Numbered from the stretch's first letter, positions 16,445 to 24,782 are shown. The stretch is DNA of 64,000 nucleotides from Thermosyntropha lipolytica DSM 11003 (GCF_900129805.1 NZ_FQWY01000003.1:1-64000); one strand, 5' to 3'. The notes: a model not told the origin generated them from the sequence alone. A program made the numbers and translations.

Positions 16445-17212
16445 ATGAAAGAAGAAATTTATATATGGGTTCCTGTTATACGGGGAAAACTTCATGAGCC
16501 TCGGGTTATAACCCTGGATAAATCTTATATTCTGGAAGAAAGTGGATGCAGGATAGAAGATATAAAAATAAAGCTTAGAGAAAGTGAAGCTCGAGTATAT
16601 GGAGGGAATATAGGAGTAAATATAAAAGCTGATATTTTGTGCCTGGTGGAAAAAGGAGAAAAAGTGCAGCTTAAGACCTGGCAAGAAATTATAAACGATA
16701 ATTTAGCCTTAACTGCCTTTGCTTATGCTGGGGAAAAGGGAGAAGAAATTAACGCCCGTATGAAAATTTTAAGCTTTTCCCTTAAGGGAGAAGAAGTAAA
16801 TAGTAAGATTAATGTCCAGATACAGATTATATATACGGTTTTTTTAACTTCCTATCAGGAGGTTAAAATTGAGGGAGTAGAGATGAGAGATGAAGAAGAT
16901 TTCAGGAAAGAATGGCTGCTGCCTGATTGGATAGAGCAAATAGACCGCTTAACGGAGGAGAACTATTATCTAAAGCAAAAGCTTTTTATGTATGAACAAG
17001 ATATAAAGAGCCTTAAACAGGGGATAAAAAAGGCCGAAAAACGTAATATGGAACTTAAAGAACAGCTTAACCATTATAAAGGCTTAACGGAAAAACCGAA
17101 AAATAACCTGATGCCTGATAAGGAGCTTTTTTTACCTCCTAAAAGGGCTGGCTTCACCCCCAAAGAAATTGATCTGGGGCGCAGGATAAAGAAGATGTTT
17201 AGGGGAGAATGA
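16445..17212 (+). CDS. SPOCS (DUF3794)-like protein with C-terminal coiled coil
   Basis: A 255-aa protein with no signal peptide. Residues 1-150 are beta-rich with repeats reminiscent of the SPOCS/DUF3794 domain found in spore-coat and cortex-associated proteins. Residues about 165-230 form a charged coiled coil. The tail ends KEIDLGRRIKKMFRGE. The ATG at 16445 follows GAGGG; the upstream frame runs into the veg terminator. It opens a cluster with two glycosyltransferases and a second SPOCS-like gene. The domain call is by impression only; it could be an unrelated beta-rich family. Confidence 0.5.
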   Translation: MKEEIYIWVPVIRGKLHEPRVITLDKSYILEESGCRIEDIKIKLRESEARVYGGNIGVNIKADILCLVEKGEKVQLKTWQEIINDNLALTAFAYAGEKGEEINARMKILSFSLKGEEVNSKINVQIQIIYTVFLTSYQEVKIEGVEMRDEEDFRKEWLLPDWIEQIDRLTEENYYLKQKLFMYEQDIKSLKQGIKKAEKRNMELKEQLNHYKGLTEKPKNNLMPDKELFLPPKRAGFTPKEIDLGRRIKKMFRGE

Positions 17213-17241
17213 GTGGTCAGCAGGCGGGCTGGTAAGAAGGC

Positions 17242-17269
17242 ACTTATAAGATAGAGAAAGCATATGATA
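17242..17269 (+). promoter_or_regulatory. Candidate sigma-K promoter of the glycosyltransferase
   Basis: AC (17242-17243), a 17-base spacer and CATATGATA (17261-17269) fit the mother-cell sigma-K pattern AC-N16/17-CATANNNTA. It lies 35 bases before the ATG at 17304. The same pattern with the same spacing recurs at 19304. Confidence 0.45.
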
Positions 17270-17303
17270 GTAGGACAGTTAATCTAAAATAGGGGGAAAT
17301 TTG

Positions 17304-18590
17304 ATGACCAACATCAGCTGCATACTGTACCCGCCGACGCTAGATTATTATTACCTGGTGCAGAGGCCGCAGCATTTGATGCAAAGCTTTGCCCGTCTAG
17401 GCATAAACTGTTTTTATCTTAATAATCCCCAGCCTCAAAGCAAGGTCGTAAGAGGTATTGATAATGTAATTCCTAACCTCTATCTTTTTAATAATGTCGA
17501 TCCTGCGCCCTACCTTAAAGATGTAAAGCCCGTAGTATATTATACTTCGGCGGCTCAGGCTGATTTAGTCTTAAGGTATAATCCTTCTTTAGTTATATTT
17601 GATAGCGTAGATGATCCCAGTGATGAGTTTGCCGCCTGGCTCCCTTTTTATGAAAAGGCAGTAAGCACAGCTGATATAGTGCTTACTACCTCGGATAAAC
17701 TGTTTGCAAGAGCCAGTAAGCTGAATCCTTCTACCTATCTTGTTCCTAATGGATGTGACTTTGAACATTTCTCCCGTTGGGATCTGCCGGTTCCGGATGA
17801 TGTTGCCAATATAAAACGTCCGGTTATAGGATATGTAGGCGTAGTAGCCACCTGGGTAGATTTAGAGCTGGTTGCCAAGCTGGCAGATGCTTTTCCGGAG
17901 TACAGCATAGTTATGGTAGGACCTTTATATAATGTTACCAGGGTGCCTTACCGGCCTAATATTTACTGGATGGGCTATAAAGATTATAAGGATTTACCCC
18001 TTTATGTTCGGGTATTTGATATAGGGATAATTCCTTTTAAACAGACAACTATGGTGGAAGCAGTAAATCCCATAAAAATGTGGGAATATATGGCATCAGG
18101 CATTCCGGTGGTATCAACTTCCCTGCCTGAAGTCCAAAAATACGGGGATTTAATTTATACGGCAGCAACCCATGAACAATTTATAGAGATGGTAGTTAGA
18201 GCCCTGGCTGAAGATAGCCCGGAAAAGAGGGAGAAGAGGATTTTTACTGCCCGGCAAAATTCATGGATGGTAAGGGCGAAGCAGATTGTAAAAATTATTG
18301 AAGAAAAGCTGACAGAAAAAGAAATAAAAAGGGAGGAAAAGATTAATCCTTCTTATGTTGCGGCCTTAGCTGAAAAGATTATGCAAGATGCTCCCCAGGA
18401 TATCTCCTATTTGCCGGCTGTTTCCGGTTTTGGCGGTCGGCTTAAAGTCGGACGCAGGTGGCGCATAAAGCTAACCACCTGGCCTAACCTGTATGAACGG
18501 GGAAAAGTGAATCGTTTTTATTTTTCCCGGGAATTAAAAATAAATATAATTAAAGGACCTGCCTTCTATTTCCGGAACGAAAGGGGTTAA
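17304..18590 (+). CDS. Glycosyltransferase, GT-B fold (GT1/GT4-like)
   Basis: A 428-aa GT-B glycosyltransferase, no signal peptide or membrane helix. The N-terminal half has VQRPQHLMQSFARLG, typical of a group that attaches sugars to surface polymers. The C-terminal nucleotide-sugar domain has RPVIGYVGVVATWVDLELV and the EAVNPIKMWEYMASGIPVV motif. It resembles the minus-strand enzyme at 44103-45257 in this domain, so the two are probably paralogues. The ATG at 17304 follows AGGGGG at good spacing; a TTG lies one codon earlier. Donor and acceptor cannot be read from the sequence. The sigma-K-like promoter suggests a spore-surface role. Confidence 0.85.
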   Translation: MTNISCILYPPTLDYYYLVQRPQHLMQSFARLGINCFYLNNPQPQSKVVRGIDNVIPNLYLFNNVDPAPYLKDVKPVVYYTSAAQADLVLRYNPSLVIFDSVDDPSDEFAAWLPFYEKAVSTADIVLTTSDKLFARASKLNPSTYLVPNGCDFEHFSRWDLPVPDDVANIKRPVIGYVGVVATWVDLELVAKLADAFPEYSIVMVGPLYNVTRVPYRPNIYWMGYKDYKDLPLYVRVFDIGIIPFKQTTMVEAVNPIKMWEYMASGIPVVSTSLPEVQKYGDLIYTAATHEQFIEMVVRALAEDSPEKREKRIFTARQNSWMVRAKQIVKIIEEKLTEKEIKREEKINPSYVAALAEKIMQDAPQDISYLPAVSGFGGRLKVGRRWRIKLTTWPNLYERGKVNRFYFSRELKINIIKGPAFYFRNERG

Positions 18591-18599
18591 AGGGTAAAA

Positions 18600-19274
18600 T
18601 TGAAGGTTATGATAGGCTGTCCGGTGCGGAACCGGGCCTGGATTTTACCTCGTTATCTTAAGGCTCTGGAAGCTATGGATTATCCACTCGAGGCACGAGA
18701 ATACTGTTTTATAGTCAATAACTCGCTTGATAGTACCGAAGATATTCTCAGGCAGTTTGCTATGTATGCCCGTGCTCCCGTAAAGATAGTGCTAGTTGAT
18801 TTTGACCATCCGGGAGGAGATAAAAGAGGAGAATACAGCTTCCGGAGACTGGCTTATTTGCGAAACCTTCTGCTTAACCAGTTTATGCTTTCCGCTTGTT
18901 CCTACCTTTTTTCAGTGGATAGTGATATAATTGTTCCTCCTCATGCCTTATCTGCTCTTATCAGCCATGCCTGTGATATAGTTTCTGCTCTCGTTCCCAA
19001 TGGAGAGTTAAGAGGAGGAAAAACCGTTTTTAATATCTTGAGAAAGGAAGAGAATGGAGGGTATGTGCATATAACCGATTTTCCCCGGGATAAAATCCAG
19101 GCGGTTGATGTAACAGGTGCTGCTTATCTTATCCATAAAAGGGTGATAGAAAAGGGGGTAAGGTATTCTGATTTGTATGGAGCTGAGGATATAGGATTTT
19201 GTGAAGAGGCAAGGCGGCTGGGATTTACCATTTTCTGCGACCCCCGTGTGGAATGCGAACATGTTATGAGATGA
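18600..19274 (+). CDS. Glycosyltransferase, GT-A fold (GT2-like)
   Basis: A 224-aa protein with a GT-A pattern: MIGCPVRNRAWILPRYLKAL at the start, VNNSLDSTEDIL, and SVDSDI as the metal-binding DXD equivalent. A later GAEDIGFCEEARRLG resembles the acceptor-side motif of such enzymes. No membrane segment. It starts 10 bases after the GT-B gene with TTG (18600) following AAAGGG; ATG at 18609 is the alternative. Likely acts with its neighbour on one glycan. Specific sugar unknown. Confidence 0.8.
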   Translation: MKVMIGCPVRNRAWILPRYLKALEAMDYPLEAREYCFIVNNSLDSTEDILRQFAMYARAPVKIVLVDFDHPGGDKRGEYSFRRLAYLRNLLLNQFMLSACSYLFSVDSDIIVPPHALSALISHACDIVSALVPNGELRGGKTVFNILRKEENGGYVHITDFPRDKIQAVDVTGAAYLIHKRVIEKGVRYSDLYGAEDIGFCEEARRLGFTIFCDPRVECEHVMR

Positions 19275-19303
19275 AAAAAATATTTTCCCTTCCTTGGGGA
19301 GTA

Positions 19304-19331
19304 ACACTTTGGTTTCGGGTTTCATAGTATA
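19304..19331 (+). promoter_or_regulatory. Candidate sigma-K promoter of the second SPOCS-like gene
   Basis: AC (19304-19305), a 17-base spacer and CATAGTATA (19323-19331). It has the same spacing as the element at 17242 and lies 75 bases before the ATG at 19407. Confidence 0.45.
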
Positions 19332-19406
19332 TCCTAGAAATCTAGAATTAAAGTTTTAAAAACTGCGTAGAGCAGGAAAGGGTAGATAATAAGGAGGGGA
19401 AAGTAC

Positions 19407-19982
19407 ATGAATCGCGATGGGCTTAAGTGTGAATTTCCGGAAGGTTGTATGCTTGATTTGTGGGCTAGGGTCATAAAGGCAAAATATGTAGCCAAACAGG
19501 TGCAGATTTTAGATACTTCTTTTTGTGTACCTGAAGAACAGGTGGGAGGAAAGATCTGTGCGGTAGAAGATATAAAGGTTAAAGTTATAAATGCCTCCTC
19601 AGAAATCCTCTTTCATCGGGTAAGAATGGTGATTGATTATGAAGTAATAATGTTTGTAGTCGTTGATGGCGAATATCAGATAGTAACAGTCAGTGACAGA
19701 TATGAGCAGAATATAGAACTAGATGAATTTGACCCGCCCCTTACCATGGAAGAATTCCGGGAAGAAATTGAACAGTCTGAAGTCATTCTTAAGAACTGGT
19801 CTTTTGACTTCGAAATTAAAGGTAGCTGTGAAGATCCGGGCAATCCGTGCAATTTAACAACCCCGGTAGCTGGAACCTGTATAGGCTTAAAGGTATATGT
19901 AGACATAATCAACAAATTGGGCAAAATGCATGATGTAATAGTATATGGAGAAATTGAGCCCGAAGATTATCTTATCAAATAG
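19407..19982 (+). CDS. SPOCS (DUF3794)-like protein
   Basis: A 191-aa, cysteine-containing, beta-rich protein without signal peptide. The segment VEDIKVKVINASSEILFHRV and the following VIDYEVIMFVVVDGEYQIV resemble one SPOCS/DUF3794 repeat, a domain common in proteins of the spore coat and exosporium. The C-terminal part (TPVAGTCIGLKVYVDIINKL) may be a second, degenerate repeat. A strong AAGGAGGGGAAAG ribosome site precedes the ATG. The sigma-K-like element upstream and the glycosyltransferases next to it suggest a spore-envelope role. The assignment is tentative. Confidence 0.55.
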   Translation: MNRDGLKCEFPEGCMLDLWARVIKAKYVAKQVQILDTSFCVPEEQVGGKICAVEDIKVKVINASSEILFHRVRMVIDYEVIMFVVVDGEYQIVTVSDRYEQNIELDEFDPPLTMEEFREEIEQSEVILKNWSFDFEIKGSCEDPGNPCNLTTPVAGTCIGLKVYVDIINKLGKMHDVIVYGEIEPEDYLIK

Positions 19983-19998
19983 GTGAGAGACTAGAGCT

Positions 19999-20030
19999 AT
20001 GCTCGGCAATTAAGCCGGGCATTTATTTTG
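19999..20030 (+). terminator. Intrinsic terminator after the SPOCS-like gene
   Basis: ATGCTCGGC and GCCGGGCAT pair (one T-G) around AATTA and are followed by TTATTTT. Confidence 0.7.
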
Positions 20031-20058
20031 CAACAAAGGGGAGAAAGGGGGGATGGTA

Positions 20059-20277
20059 TTGTCAAACATTAAAATAAGCCGGGAAGAGAAAAATCGCATG
20101 CGCCTCAAACTGGAGGAAATAGTAAGTATGATGAAGGAGATGGAAAAGAAAATAATTGTTTTTAATGAAAATACCGAAACAGAGGAGTACCGTAAATTTT
20201 GGCAAGAGCTTTTGGAAAACAACCGGAGTACAGTTAGAAAAGTTACTAATTTTATGGTTAGAAAATGCAACCGCTGA
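20059..20277 (+). CDS. Small hypothetical helical protein
   Basis: A 72-aa, strongly charged, probably all-helical protein (KNRMRLKLEEIVSMMKEMEK) with no recognisable domain. The TTG at 20059 is chosen because GGGGGG lies at proper spacing; an ATG two codons earlier would sit right on that site. It lies between the SPOCS cluster and the patatin gene on the same strand. Function unknown. Confidence 0.6.
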   Translation: MSNIKISREEKNRMRLKLEEIVSMMKEMEKKIIVFNENTETEEYRKFWQELLENNRSTVRKVTNFMVRKCNR

Positions 20278-20335
20278 ATTTAGATGATCTAGCCGGGGAG
20301 CTAGGGAAAATCAGGAGGAGAAAGAGGAGAAAAAG

Positions 20336-21199
20336 ATGAAAAAACTGGGGGTAGCTTTAGGGGGAGGAGGACTTAAGGGATTAGCTCATATCGGGATATT
20401 GCAGGTTTTACATGAGAATAAAATCCCGGTTTCTTTTATAGCTGGAACCAGTGCGGGAAGCATAGTGGCGGCTCTTTTGGCGGCAGGGGTTTCTCCTTAT
20501 GCTATGGAAAAACTAGTTTTAAATTTGGATAAAAGTGATTATATGGATTATGACCTTAAAGGGCTTTTAAAGTATGTTTTTTCTTTATATATTCCCGGAT
20601 TTCAGGCTTCTTTAAGTGGATTTATAAAAGGGGATAAAATAGAAAAACTGGTGTATAAAATGACCGGAGGCAAGAAGTTAGATGATGCGGTTATGCCTCT
20701 AGCTATAATTGCCTGTGATATAGACAGTGGACGCGAAGTTATTTTTACCAATCAAGATTTAGTGGGTATAAATAAAAATATAACCGTAGTAAAGAAAGCA
20801 TATCTGAGCCAGGCGGTAAGGGCCAGCATATCTATACCGGTAACTTTTATTCCGGCAAGGCTAGAAGGGATGCAGCTGGTAGATGGAGGTATTAAGGAAA
20901 TAATCCCGGTCGGGGTAGTAAGGAGAATGGGGGCAGAATATGTATTATCCGTAAATTTAGGGCGTGCGCTATATGATACACCGGTCCAGGGTATGGAGCA
21001 GATCATAAAACGGACTTTGAGTATTTTGGTTTATGAAACTTCAGGTGATGTTCTGGAATATTATTCGGATATGGTTTTATCTCCCCCGGTTCCGGAAATA
21101 GGTTTAGGAGATATAAAAAAAGCGGCTGCCCTAATCCGTATAGGAAGGAGGACCATGAAGCAAAAACTGGCCGAGCTCCAGGCGGGACTTAATGAATAG
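20336..21199 (+). CDS. Patatin-like phospholipase (RssA/YchK family)
   Basis: A predicted acyl hydrolase of the patatin family, 287 aa, with the Ser-Asp dyad: oxyanion loop GGGGLKG near residue 9, nucleophile elbow GTSAG near residue 41, and the catalytic aspartate in LVDGGIKEIIPV. No signal peptide, so intracellular. Length fits the RssA subgroup. The ATG follows GAGGAG. Whether it acts on membrane lipids or another ester is not known. It is not near the secreted lipase and shows no link to it. Confidence 0.9.
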   Translation: MKKLGVALGGGGLKGLAHIGILQVLHENKIPVSFIAGTSAGSIVAALLAAGVSPYAMEKLVLNLDKSDYMDYDLKGLLKYVFSLYIPGFQASLSGFIKGDKIEKLVYKMTGGKKLDDAVMPLAIIACDIDSGREVIFTNQDLVGINKNITVVKKAYLSQAVRASISIPVTFIPARLEGMQLVDGGIKEIIPVGVVRRMGAEYVLSVNLGRALYDTPVQGMEQIIKRTLSILVYETSGDVLEYYSDMVLSPPVPEIGLGDIKKAAALIRIGRRTMKQKLAELQAGLNE

Positions 21200-21283
21200 A
21201 GATAGTAACAGAAAAGGCATTATTTACATATAATATCCACAAAGCATAGATTTTGCCGGGGGATACCGAGAGAGGAGGTTAAA

Positions 21284-21442
21284 ATGGCCACCGATAAGTT
21301 TGAACACGCCACTTTTTATTTGACCAAAAAGCAGGTTGAGGATATAAAGCGTTTGGCCCGGGAAAAGCAGATTTCCCGGAGTGCCCTGGTCAGAATGATA
21401 ATAAGGGAATATATAAACCGCGAGGAGGAAAAAGAAAAGTAG
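21284..21442 (+). CDS. Small ribbon-helix-helix (CopG-like) protein
   Basis: A 52-aa protein beginning MATDKFEHATFYLTKKQ. A beta strand (HATFYL) is followed by two helices, with ISRSALVRMIIREYI as the second, the arrangement of CopG/Arc-type DNA-binding proteins. An AGAGGAGG ribosome site ends seven bases before the ATG. A terminator follows, so this may be a monocistronic regulator. No toxin gene is adjacent, which argues against an antitoxin role. Target unknown. Confidence 0.75.
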   Translation: MATDKFEHATFYLTKKQVEDIKRLAREKQISRSALVRMIIREYINREEEKEK

Positions 21443-21466
21443 TCTTTTTTAAAAACCGATGGGGAT

Positions 21467-21506
21467 AAAAACAGCCTAGGGGGTGATAATCTTCGGGCTG
21501 TTTTTA
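21467..21506 (+). terminator. Intrinsic terminator after the ribbon-helix-helix gene
   Basis: AAAAACAGCC (21467-21476) and GGCTGTTTTT (21496-21505) form a 10-bp stem that ends in T. Confidence 0.85.
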
Positions 21507-21530
21507 TTTGCAGGAAATTACTAAATAAAT

Positions 21531-21559
21531 TTGACATTATTATAAAAATGCAATACTAT
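21531..21559 (+). promoter_or_regulatory. Sigma-A promoter of the GntR-ABC operon
   Basis: Perfect TTGACA (21531-21536), a 17-bp spacer and TACTAT (21554-21559). The -10 box lies inside a palindrome, described separately. Confidence 0.7.
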
Positions 21560-21590
21560 AAATATAGTAAACTAGTTAAATAGTGCACTA
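21554..21590 (+). promoter_or_regulatory. Candidate operator: three tandem palindromes
   Basis: TACTATAAATATAGTA (21554-21569) is a perfect 16-bp palindrome overlapping the -10 box. AACTAGTT (21570-21577) and TAGTGCACTA (21581-21590) follow. They lie between the promoter and the YtrA-type GntR gene, where such regulators usually bind to control their own operon. Inference from position. Confidence 0.5.
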
Positions 21591-21606
21591 GAAAGGAGGT
21601 GAAAAA

Positions 21607-21981
21607 ATGGATTTTGCTGCGGATAGACCTATATATATGCAGATTATTGAAGATTTTAAACGCAGGATGATAAGAGGAGAGCTTAAAACAGGTGATAAAA
21701 TTCCTTCGCAAAGGGAGTATGCTCAGATGGTAAGGGTAAATCCCAATACGGTGCAGAGAGCTTATCGGGAGATGGAAAATATGGGGTTGGTGGAAACATT
21801 GAGAGGGCAGGGTACTTTTGTAAGGGTGGAAGAAGAAATGCTGATGGCTATGAAAAAAGAAATGGCAGAAGAAATAGCTGAACGATTTGTCCGCGAAATG
21901 AAAGATTTAGGTTTTGATTATGAAGATATAAAGATGCTGGTAGAAAAATTTTTACATAAAGGAGGGCAATCAAATGATTGA
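21607..21981 (+). CDS. GntR-family regulator, YtrA subfamily
   Basis: A 124-aa repressor-type regulator: an N-terminal winged helix (YMQIIEDFKRRMIRGELKTG then IPSQREYAQMVRVNPNTVQRAY) and a short C-terminal helical dimerisation part, the YtrA layout. YtrA-type genes typically lead an ABC-transporter operon and repress it, as here. The start is ATG after AAAGGAGGTG, and the stop overlaps the ATPase start by 8 bases. Confidence 0.92.
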   Translation: MDFAADRPIYMQIIEDFKRRMIRGELKTGDKIPSQREYAQMVRVNPNTVQRAYREMENMGLVETLRGQGTFVRVEEEMLMAMKKEMAEEIAERFVREMKDLGFDYEDIKMLVEKFLHKGGQSND

Positions 21982-22666
21982 ATTTAGTCAGGTTACTAAG
22001 CAGTATGGAAAGGTTAAAGCTCTAGATAGTATTAGCTTTAGTTTGTCTAAAGGTAGAATAATAGGCCTTTTTGGGCCGAATGGTGCTGGTAAGTCAACTG
22101 CTCTTAAGCTGATAGCAGGTCTCAGCCGTCCTGATCGGGGAAAGGTAGAAGTTGACGGGCAAAATCCTCAAGCAGCTAAGAGTAAAATTGCTTACCTGCC
22201 GGAAGTTGATTATCTCTATCCCTGGATGACTATAGAAGGGGCAGCTTGTTTTATAAAGGCTTTTTACCCGGATTGGGACGAGCATAAATATAAAGAGCTT
22301 ATGCATTTTTTAAACCTGGAGCCAGATATGAAGATAAATAAGATTTCTAAAGGGCAAAGATCTAAAGCCAAGCTGCTTTTGGCAGTATCCAGGAGAGCTT
22401 CTTATCTCCTGCTGGATGAGCCGCTTTCCGGCGTAGATATTTTAAGCAGGGAAGAGATAATAAATACCCTTATCCGCGATTACCGGGAAGGTGAACAAAC
22501 CATTGTAATAGCTACCCATGAGATTGGAGAAGTCGAAAATTTAGTAGATGAAGTGGTATTTGTAAAGAGAGGGAAGATAGTTCTTAAACAGGAGGCGGAA
22601 GTGATAAGGCAGGAAAGGGGAAAATCCCTAGTAGAAACAATGAAGGAGTTGATGAAAGGTGAGTAA
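21974..22666 (+). CDS. ABC transporter ATP-binding protein
   Basis: A 230-aa ATPase with Walker A GPNGAGKST (near residue 35), signature ISKGQRSKAKLLLA, Walker B YLLLDEPLSG and switch histidine ATHEIGE. The signature is the ISKGQ form rather than LSGGQ, as in the YtrB/BcrA-like exporters. It forms a complex with the membrane protein encoded next. YtrA-type operons often respond to cell-wall or membrane stress; that role here is inferred. Confidence 0.92.
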   Translation: MIEFSQVTKQYGKVKALDSISFSLSKGRIIGLFGPNGAGKSTALKLIAGLSRPDRGKVEVDGQNPQAAKSKIAYLPEVDYLYPWMTIEGAACFIKAFYPDWDEHKYKELMHFLNLEPDMKINKISKGQRSKAKLLLAVSRRASYLLLDEPLSGVDILSREEIINTLIRDYREGEQTIVIATHEIGEVENLVDEVVFVKRGKIVLKQEAEVIRQERGKSLVETMKELMKGE

Positions 22667-23399
22667 GGTTGGTATGTTTAAAAACCTTTACCAAAAAGAA
22701 ATGAGATGTCTGGCTGTTGATATAGGAGTTACATTAGGGATTATAATTTTAATGACTGTATTTGCTTTTTCCCGGGGCAGTTTGGGCCATGGGTATATTG
22801 TTGTTCCCGTTTTTCTTATGGCAGGATTAGCAGGGTTTATGCCTATTATATCTTCTTTTCGCATTTTTAGTGGGGAATGGAATAATAACATTATATATTT
22901 AACCCTTTCATTACCTGTAAAAGGGGAAATGGTCTTGGGAAGCAAAATGTTGGCTATACTTACCCAGTATGTCTTAGGAACTCTGCTTGTGGCATTGAGT
23001 GGCATTCTACTGGGGTTTTACATGTGGCCGGGTTTTTTTCAGCTTTTAAAATTAAATTACAGCTATATACCCTGGGGTTTTTATCTTTCTTTGTATATGC
23101 TGGGTATAGCTTTTTTTACCTATCTGGCAAGCCTTAGTTTTTTTAGCCAAATATTAGGAAGGATGGTGCCTCGTTTACAAAACCTGGCTACTTTCTTTAT
23201 ATTCCTGGGCTTATGGTGGGTGATAAAAAAGGTTGATTTTTATATAGCTCACATACTTTCACTGGATAAAATTTTTCTCCTTACACCAGATAAAATATGG
23301 CTCAATATTTTTTCCTGGTCCTTTACTATTTTGCTCATTCAGGGGCTACTGATTTTTGCGGCGGCAGTTATGGTATATAATCGAAAAATAGAATTATAG
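22659..23399 (+). CDS. ABC-2 type transporter permease
   Basis: A 246-aa integral membrane protein with six apparent hydrophobic segments. The first two span roughly residues 21-33 and 42-66; the last ends near the C-terminus before VYNRKIEL. It lacks a substrate motif, as is typical of ABC-2 permeases of the YtrC/YhcI group. GTG at 22659 overlaps the ATPase gene by 8 bases; ATG at 22674 is an alternative start. Substrate unknown. Confidence 0.85.
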   Translation: MSKVGMFKNLYQKEMRCLAVDIGVTLGIIILMTVFAFSRGSLGHGYIVVPVFLMAGLAGFMPIISSFRIFSGEWNNNIIYLTLSLPVKGEMVLGSKMLAILTQYVLGTLLVALSGILLGFYMWPGFFQLLKLNYSYIPWGFYLSLYMLGIAFFTYLASLSFFSQILGRMVPRLQNLATFFIFLGLWWVIKKVDFYIAHILSLDKIFLLTPDKIWLNIFSWSFTILLIQGLLIFAAAVMVYNRKIEL

Positions 23400-23403
23400 A
23401 GAG

Positions 23404-23436
23404 AAGCACCACGGGGAAGAACCGCGTGGTGCTTTA
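23404..23436. terminator. Hairpin between convergent genes
   Basis: AAGCACCACG and CGTGGTGCTT form a 10-bp stem between the ABC permease (plus) and the 217-aa gene (minus). The T tail is short on both strands. It may serve both directions. Confidence 0.6.
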
Positions 23437-23441
23437 GTAGG

Positions 23442-24095
23442 CTAGTCGTGCAGCATGCGGGTGGCAAAATCTATTTCTAAACCCAAGAGGGCTCCGCTGA
23501 AAAAGAGCTTATGGAAAAAGTCATAATGCCTTTTTTTCTTTAACCATCCGGTTATATGGAGTTCTCTCGTGATAAAAGGTTCGATATATTCTTTATAAAA
23601 AGCGTCAAATATTTTGCCGGGCATTTTGCGCACTCCGATATTGTATTGCCTTAATACCCGATCAGTTCTTAAAATGCGGCTGGCCCACTCTTTTTCTACC
23701 CCTTGCATTTCTATGCGGGAAAAGTTTTTTTCCCGGCACGGCTCGGCTACCAGAAATAGATGGACGATAAAACCTAAAGAAACAGTCTGCTCCAGCATAT
23801 GCCTTATTTTTTTCTTTTTTTCCGGGGAAAGAGACTCATCTTTTTTCGCTTTGAGATAGCGCTCAGGATAGCACATGTAAAGTTTTACCTGCGCAAAATG
23901 GGGCAGATCTTTTTCCCCCATAAGGACATCTACATAATTATTAAGGGAGGTTTCCCCGATGAGGGCAACATCTTTGACCATAGAGCGCAGGTGAGCATAG
24001 CGGGAAGTAAAGAAAAAGTTTTTCGGGTTGGTTGCCTTGTGGCACATATCCTGGTAAATCTTTTCCAGCGTATCAAATTCTGTTTTAAATTCCAT
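23442..24095 (-). CDS. Hypothetical protein, 217 aa
   Basis: Not recognised. The product is soluble, mostly helical, rich in aromatic residues, Lys and His, with no signal peptide or membrane helix. Distinct blocks are FFFTSRYAHLRSMVKD near the N-terminus and ITGWLKKKRHYDFFHKLFF near the C-terminus. The ATG follows GAGGAG at good spacing, and codon use resembles that of its neighbours, so it is probably a real gene. It follows pabA on the same strand after 25 bases and may be co-transcribed with it. Confidence 0.65.
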   Translation of the reverse strand: MEFKTEFDTLEKIYQDMCHKATNPKNFFFTSRYAHLRSMVKDVALIGETSLNNYVDVLMGEKDLPHFAQVKLYMCYPERYLKAKKDESLSPEKKKKIRHMLEQTVSLGFIVHLFLVAEPCREKNFSRIEMQGVEKEWASRILRTDRVLRQYNIGVRKMPGKIFDAFYKEYIEPFITRELHITGWLKKKRHYDFFHKLFFSGALLGLEIDFATRMLHD

Positions 24096-24120
24096 GATCT
24101 GCTCCTCACTTTACCTGAAA

Positions 24121-24702
24121 TTAATTCTGCTTTTTGCTGTAAATAGTTATGAAGTTGTGTAACATCTGGTGTCCGGCCTGAGAGAGGATAGATTCCGGAT
24201 GAAACTGCACTCCTTCCACCGGCAGGCTTTTATGCCTTATGCCCATAATTTCCCCTTCTGCGGTGCGGGCGGTTACGATAAGGTCTTCCGGGACACTTTC
24301 CGGGTCTATAACTAGTGAATGGTAGCGGACTACTGTCAGCGGATTAGGAAGCCCGGTAAAAACCCCTTGGCCGTCATGATATACCGGGGAAGTTTTACCA
24401 TGCATCTGACGCCAGTTGACTATGATTTTAGCTCCGAAAACCTGGCCGATAGCCTGATGACCCAGGCATATGCCGAAAATAGGAATTTTCCCGGCCAGTT
24501 TTTCTATTACTTCCAGGCTCACCCCGGATTCATTGGGAGTGCAGGGGCCAGGGGATATGAATATATGATCAGGATCAAGCTCTATAATTTCTTTTAAGGT
24601 TATTTCATCATTGCGTTTGACGATTACTTCCTGTTTGAGTTCCTGTAGATATTGTACCAGATTATAGGTAAAGGAGTCATAATTGTCTATCATGAGTATC
24701 AT
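24121..24702 (-). CDS. pabA: Aminodeoxychorismate/anthranilate synthase glutaminase subunit
   Basis: Class I glutamine amidotransferase, 193 aa, supplying ammonia to the chorismate-converting partner. The nucleophile cysteine is in [10 protein letters not shown] (about residue 79) and the catalytic His-Glu pair in FHPESI near residue 168. The ATG follows AGGAGGAG. It is transcribed away from pabB from an overlapping promoter pair. In Bacillus the same subunit serves both folate and tryptophan synthesis. No trp genes are seen here, so folate is the likely main role. Confidence 0.92.
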   Translation of the reverse strand: MILMIDNYDSFTYNLVQYLQELKQEVIVKRNDEITLKEIIELDPDHIFISPGPCTPNESGVSLEVIEKLAGKIPIFGICLGHQAIGQVFGAKIIVNWRQMHGKTSPVYHDGQGVFTGLPNPLTVVRYHSLVIDPESVPEDLIVTARTAEGEIMGIRHKSLPVEGVQFHPESILSQAGHQMLHNFITIYSKKQN

Positions 24703-24726
24703 AAAAAATTCTCCTCCTTTTTTTAC

Positions 24727-24755
24727 TTGTAAGATACCTTAAAAAACAATATAAT
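24727..24755 (+). promoter_or_regulatory. Sigma-A promoter of the pabBC leader
   Basis: TTGTAA (24727-24732), a 17-bp spacer and a perfect TATAAT (24750-24755). The -10 overlaps that of the opposite pabA promoter by two bases. Transcription would start near 24762, about 109 bases before pabB. Confidence 0.65.
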
Positions 24756-24782
24756 TGTAGTGGAAAATTGAAAAAGTATCAA
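24754..24782 (-). promoter_or_regulatory. Sigma-A promoter of pabA
   Basis: On the minus strand TTGATA (24782-24777), a 17-bp spacer and TACAAT (24759-24754). It overlaps the pabBC promoter, so the two polymerases should exclude each other. Confidence 0.65.
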
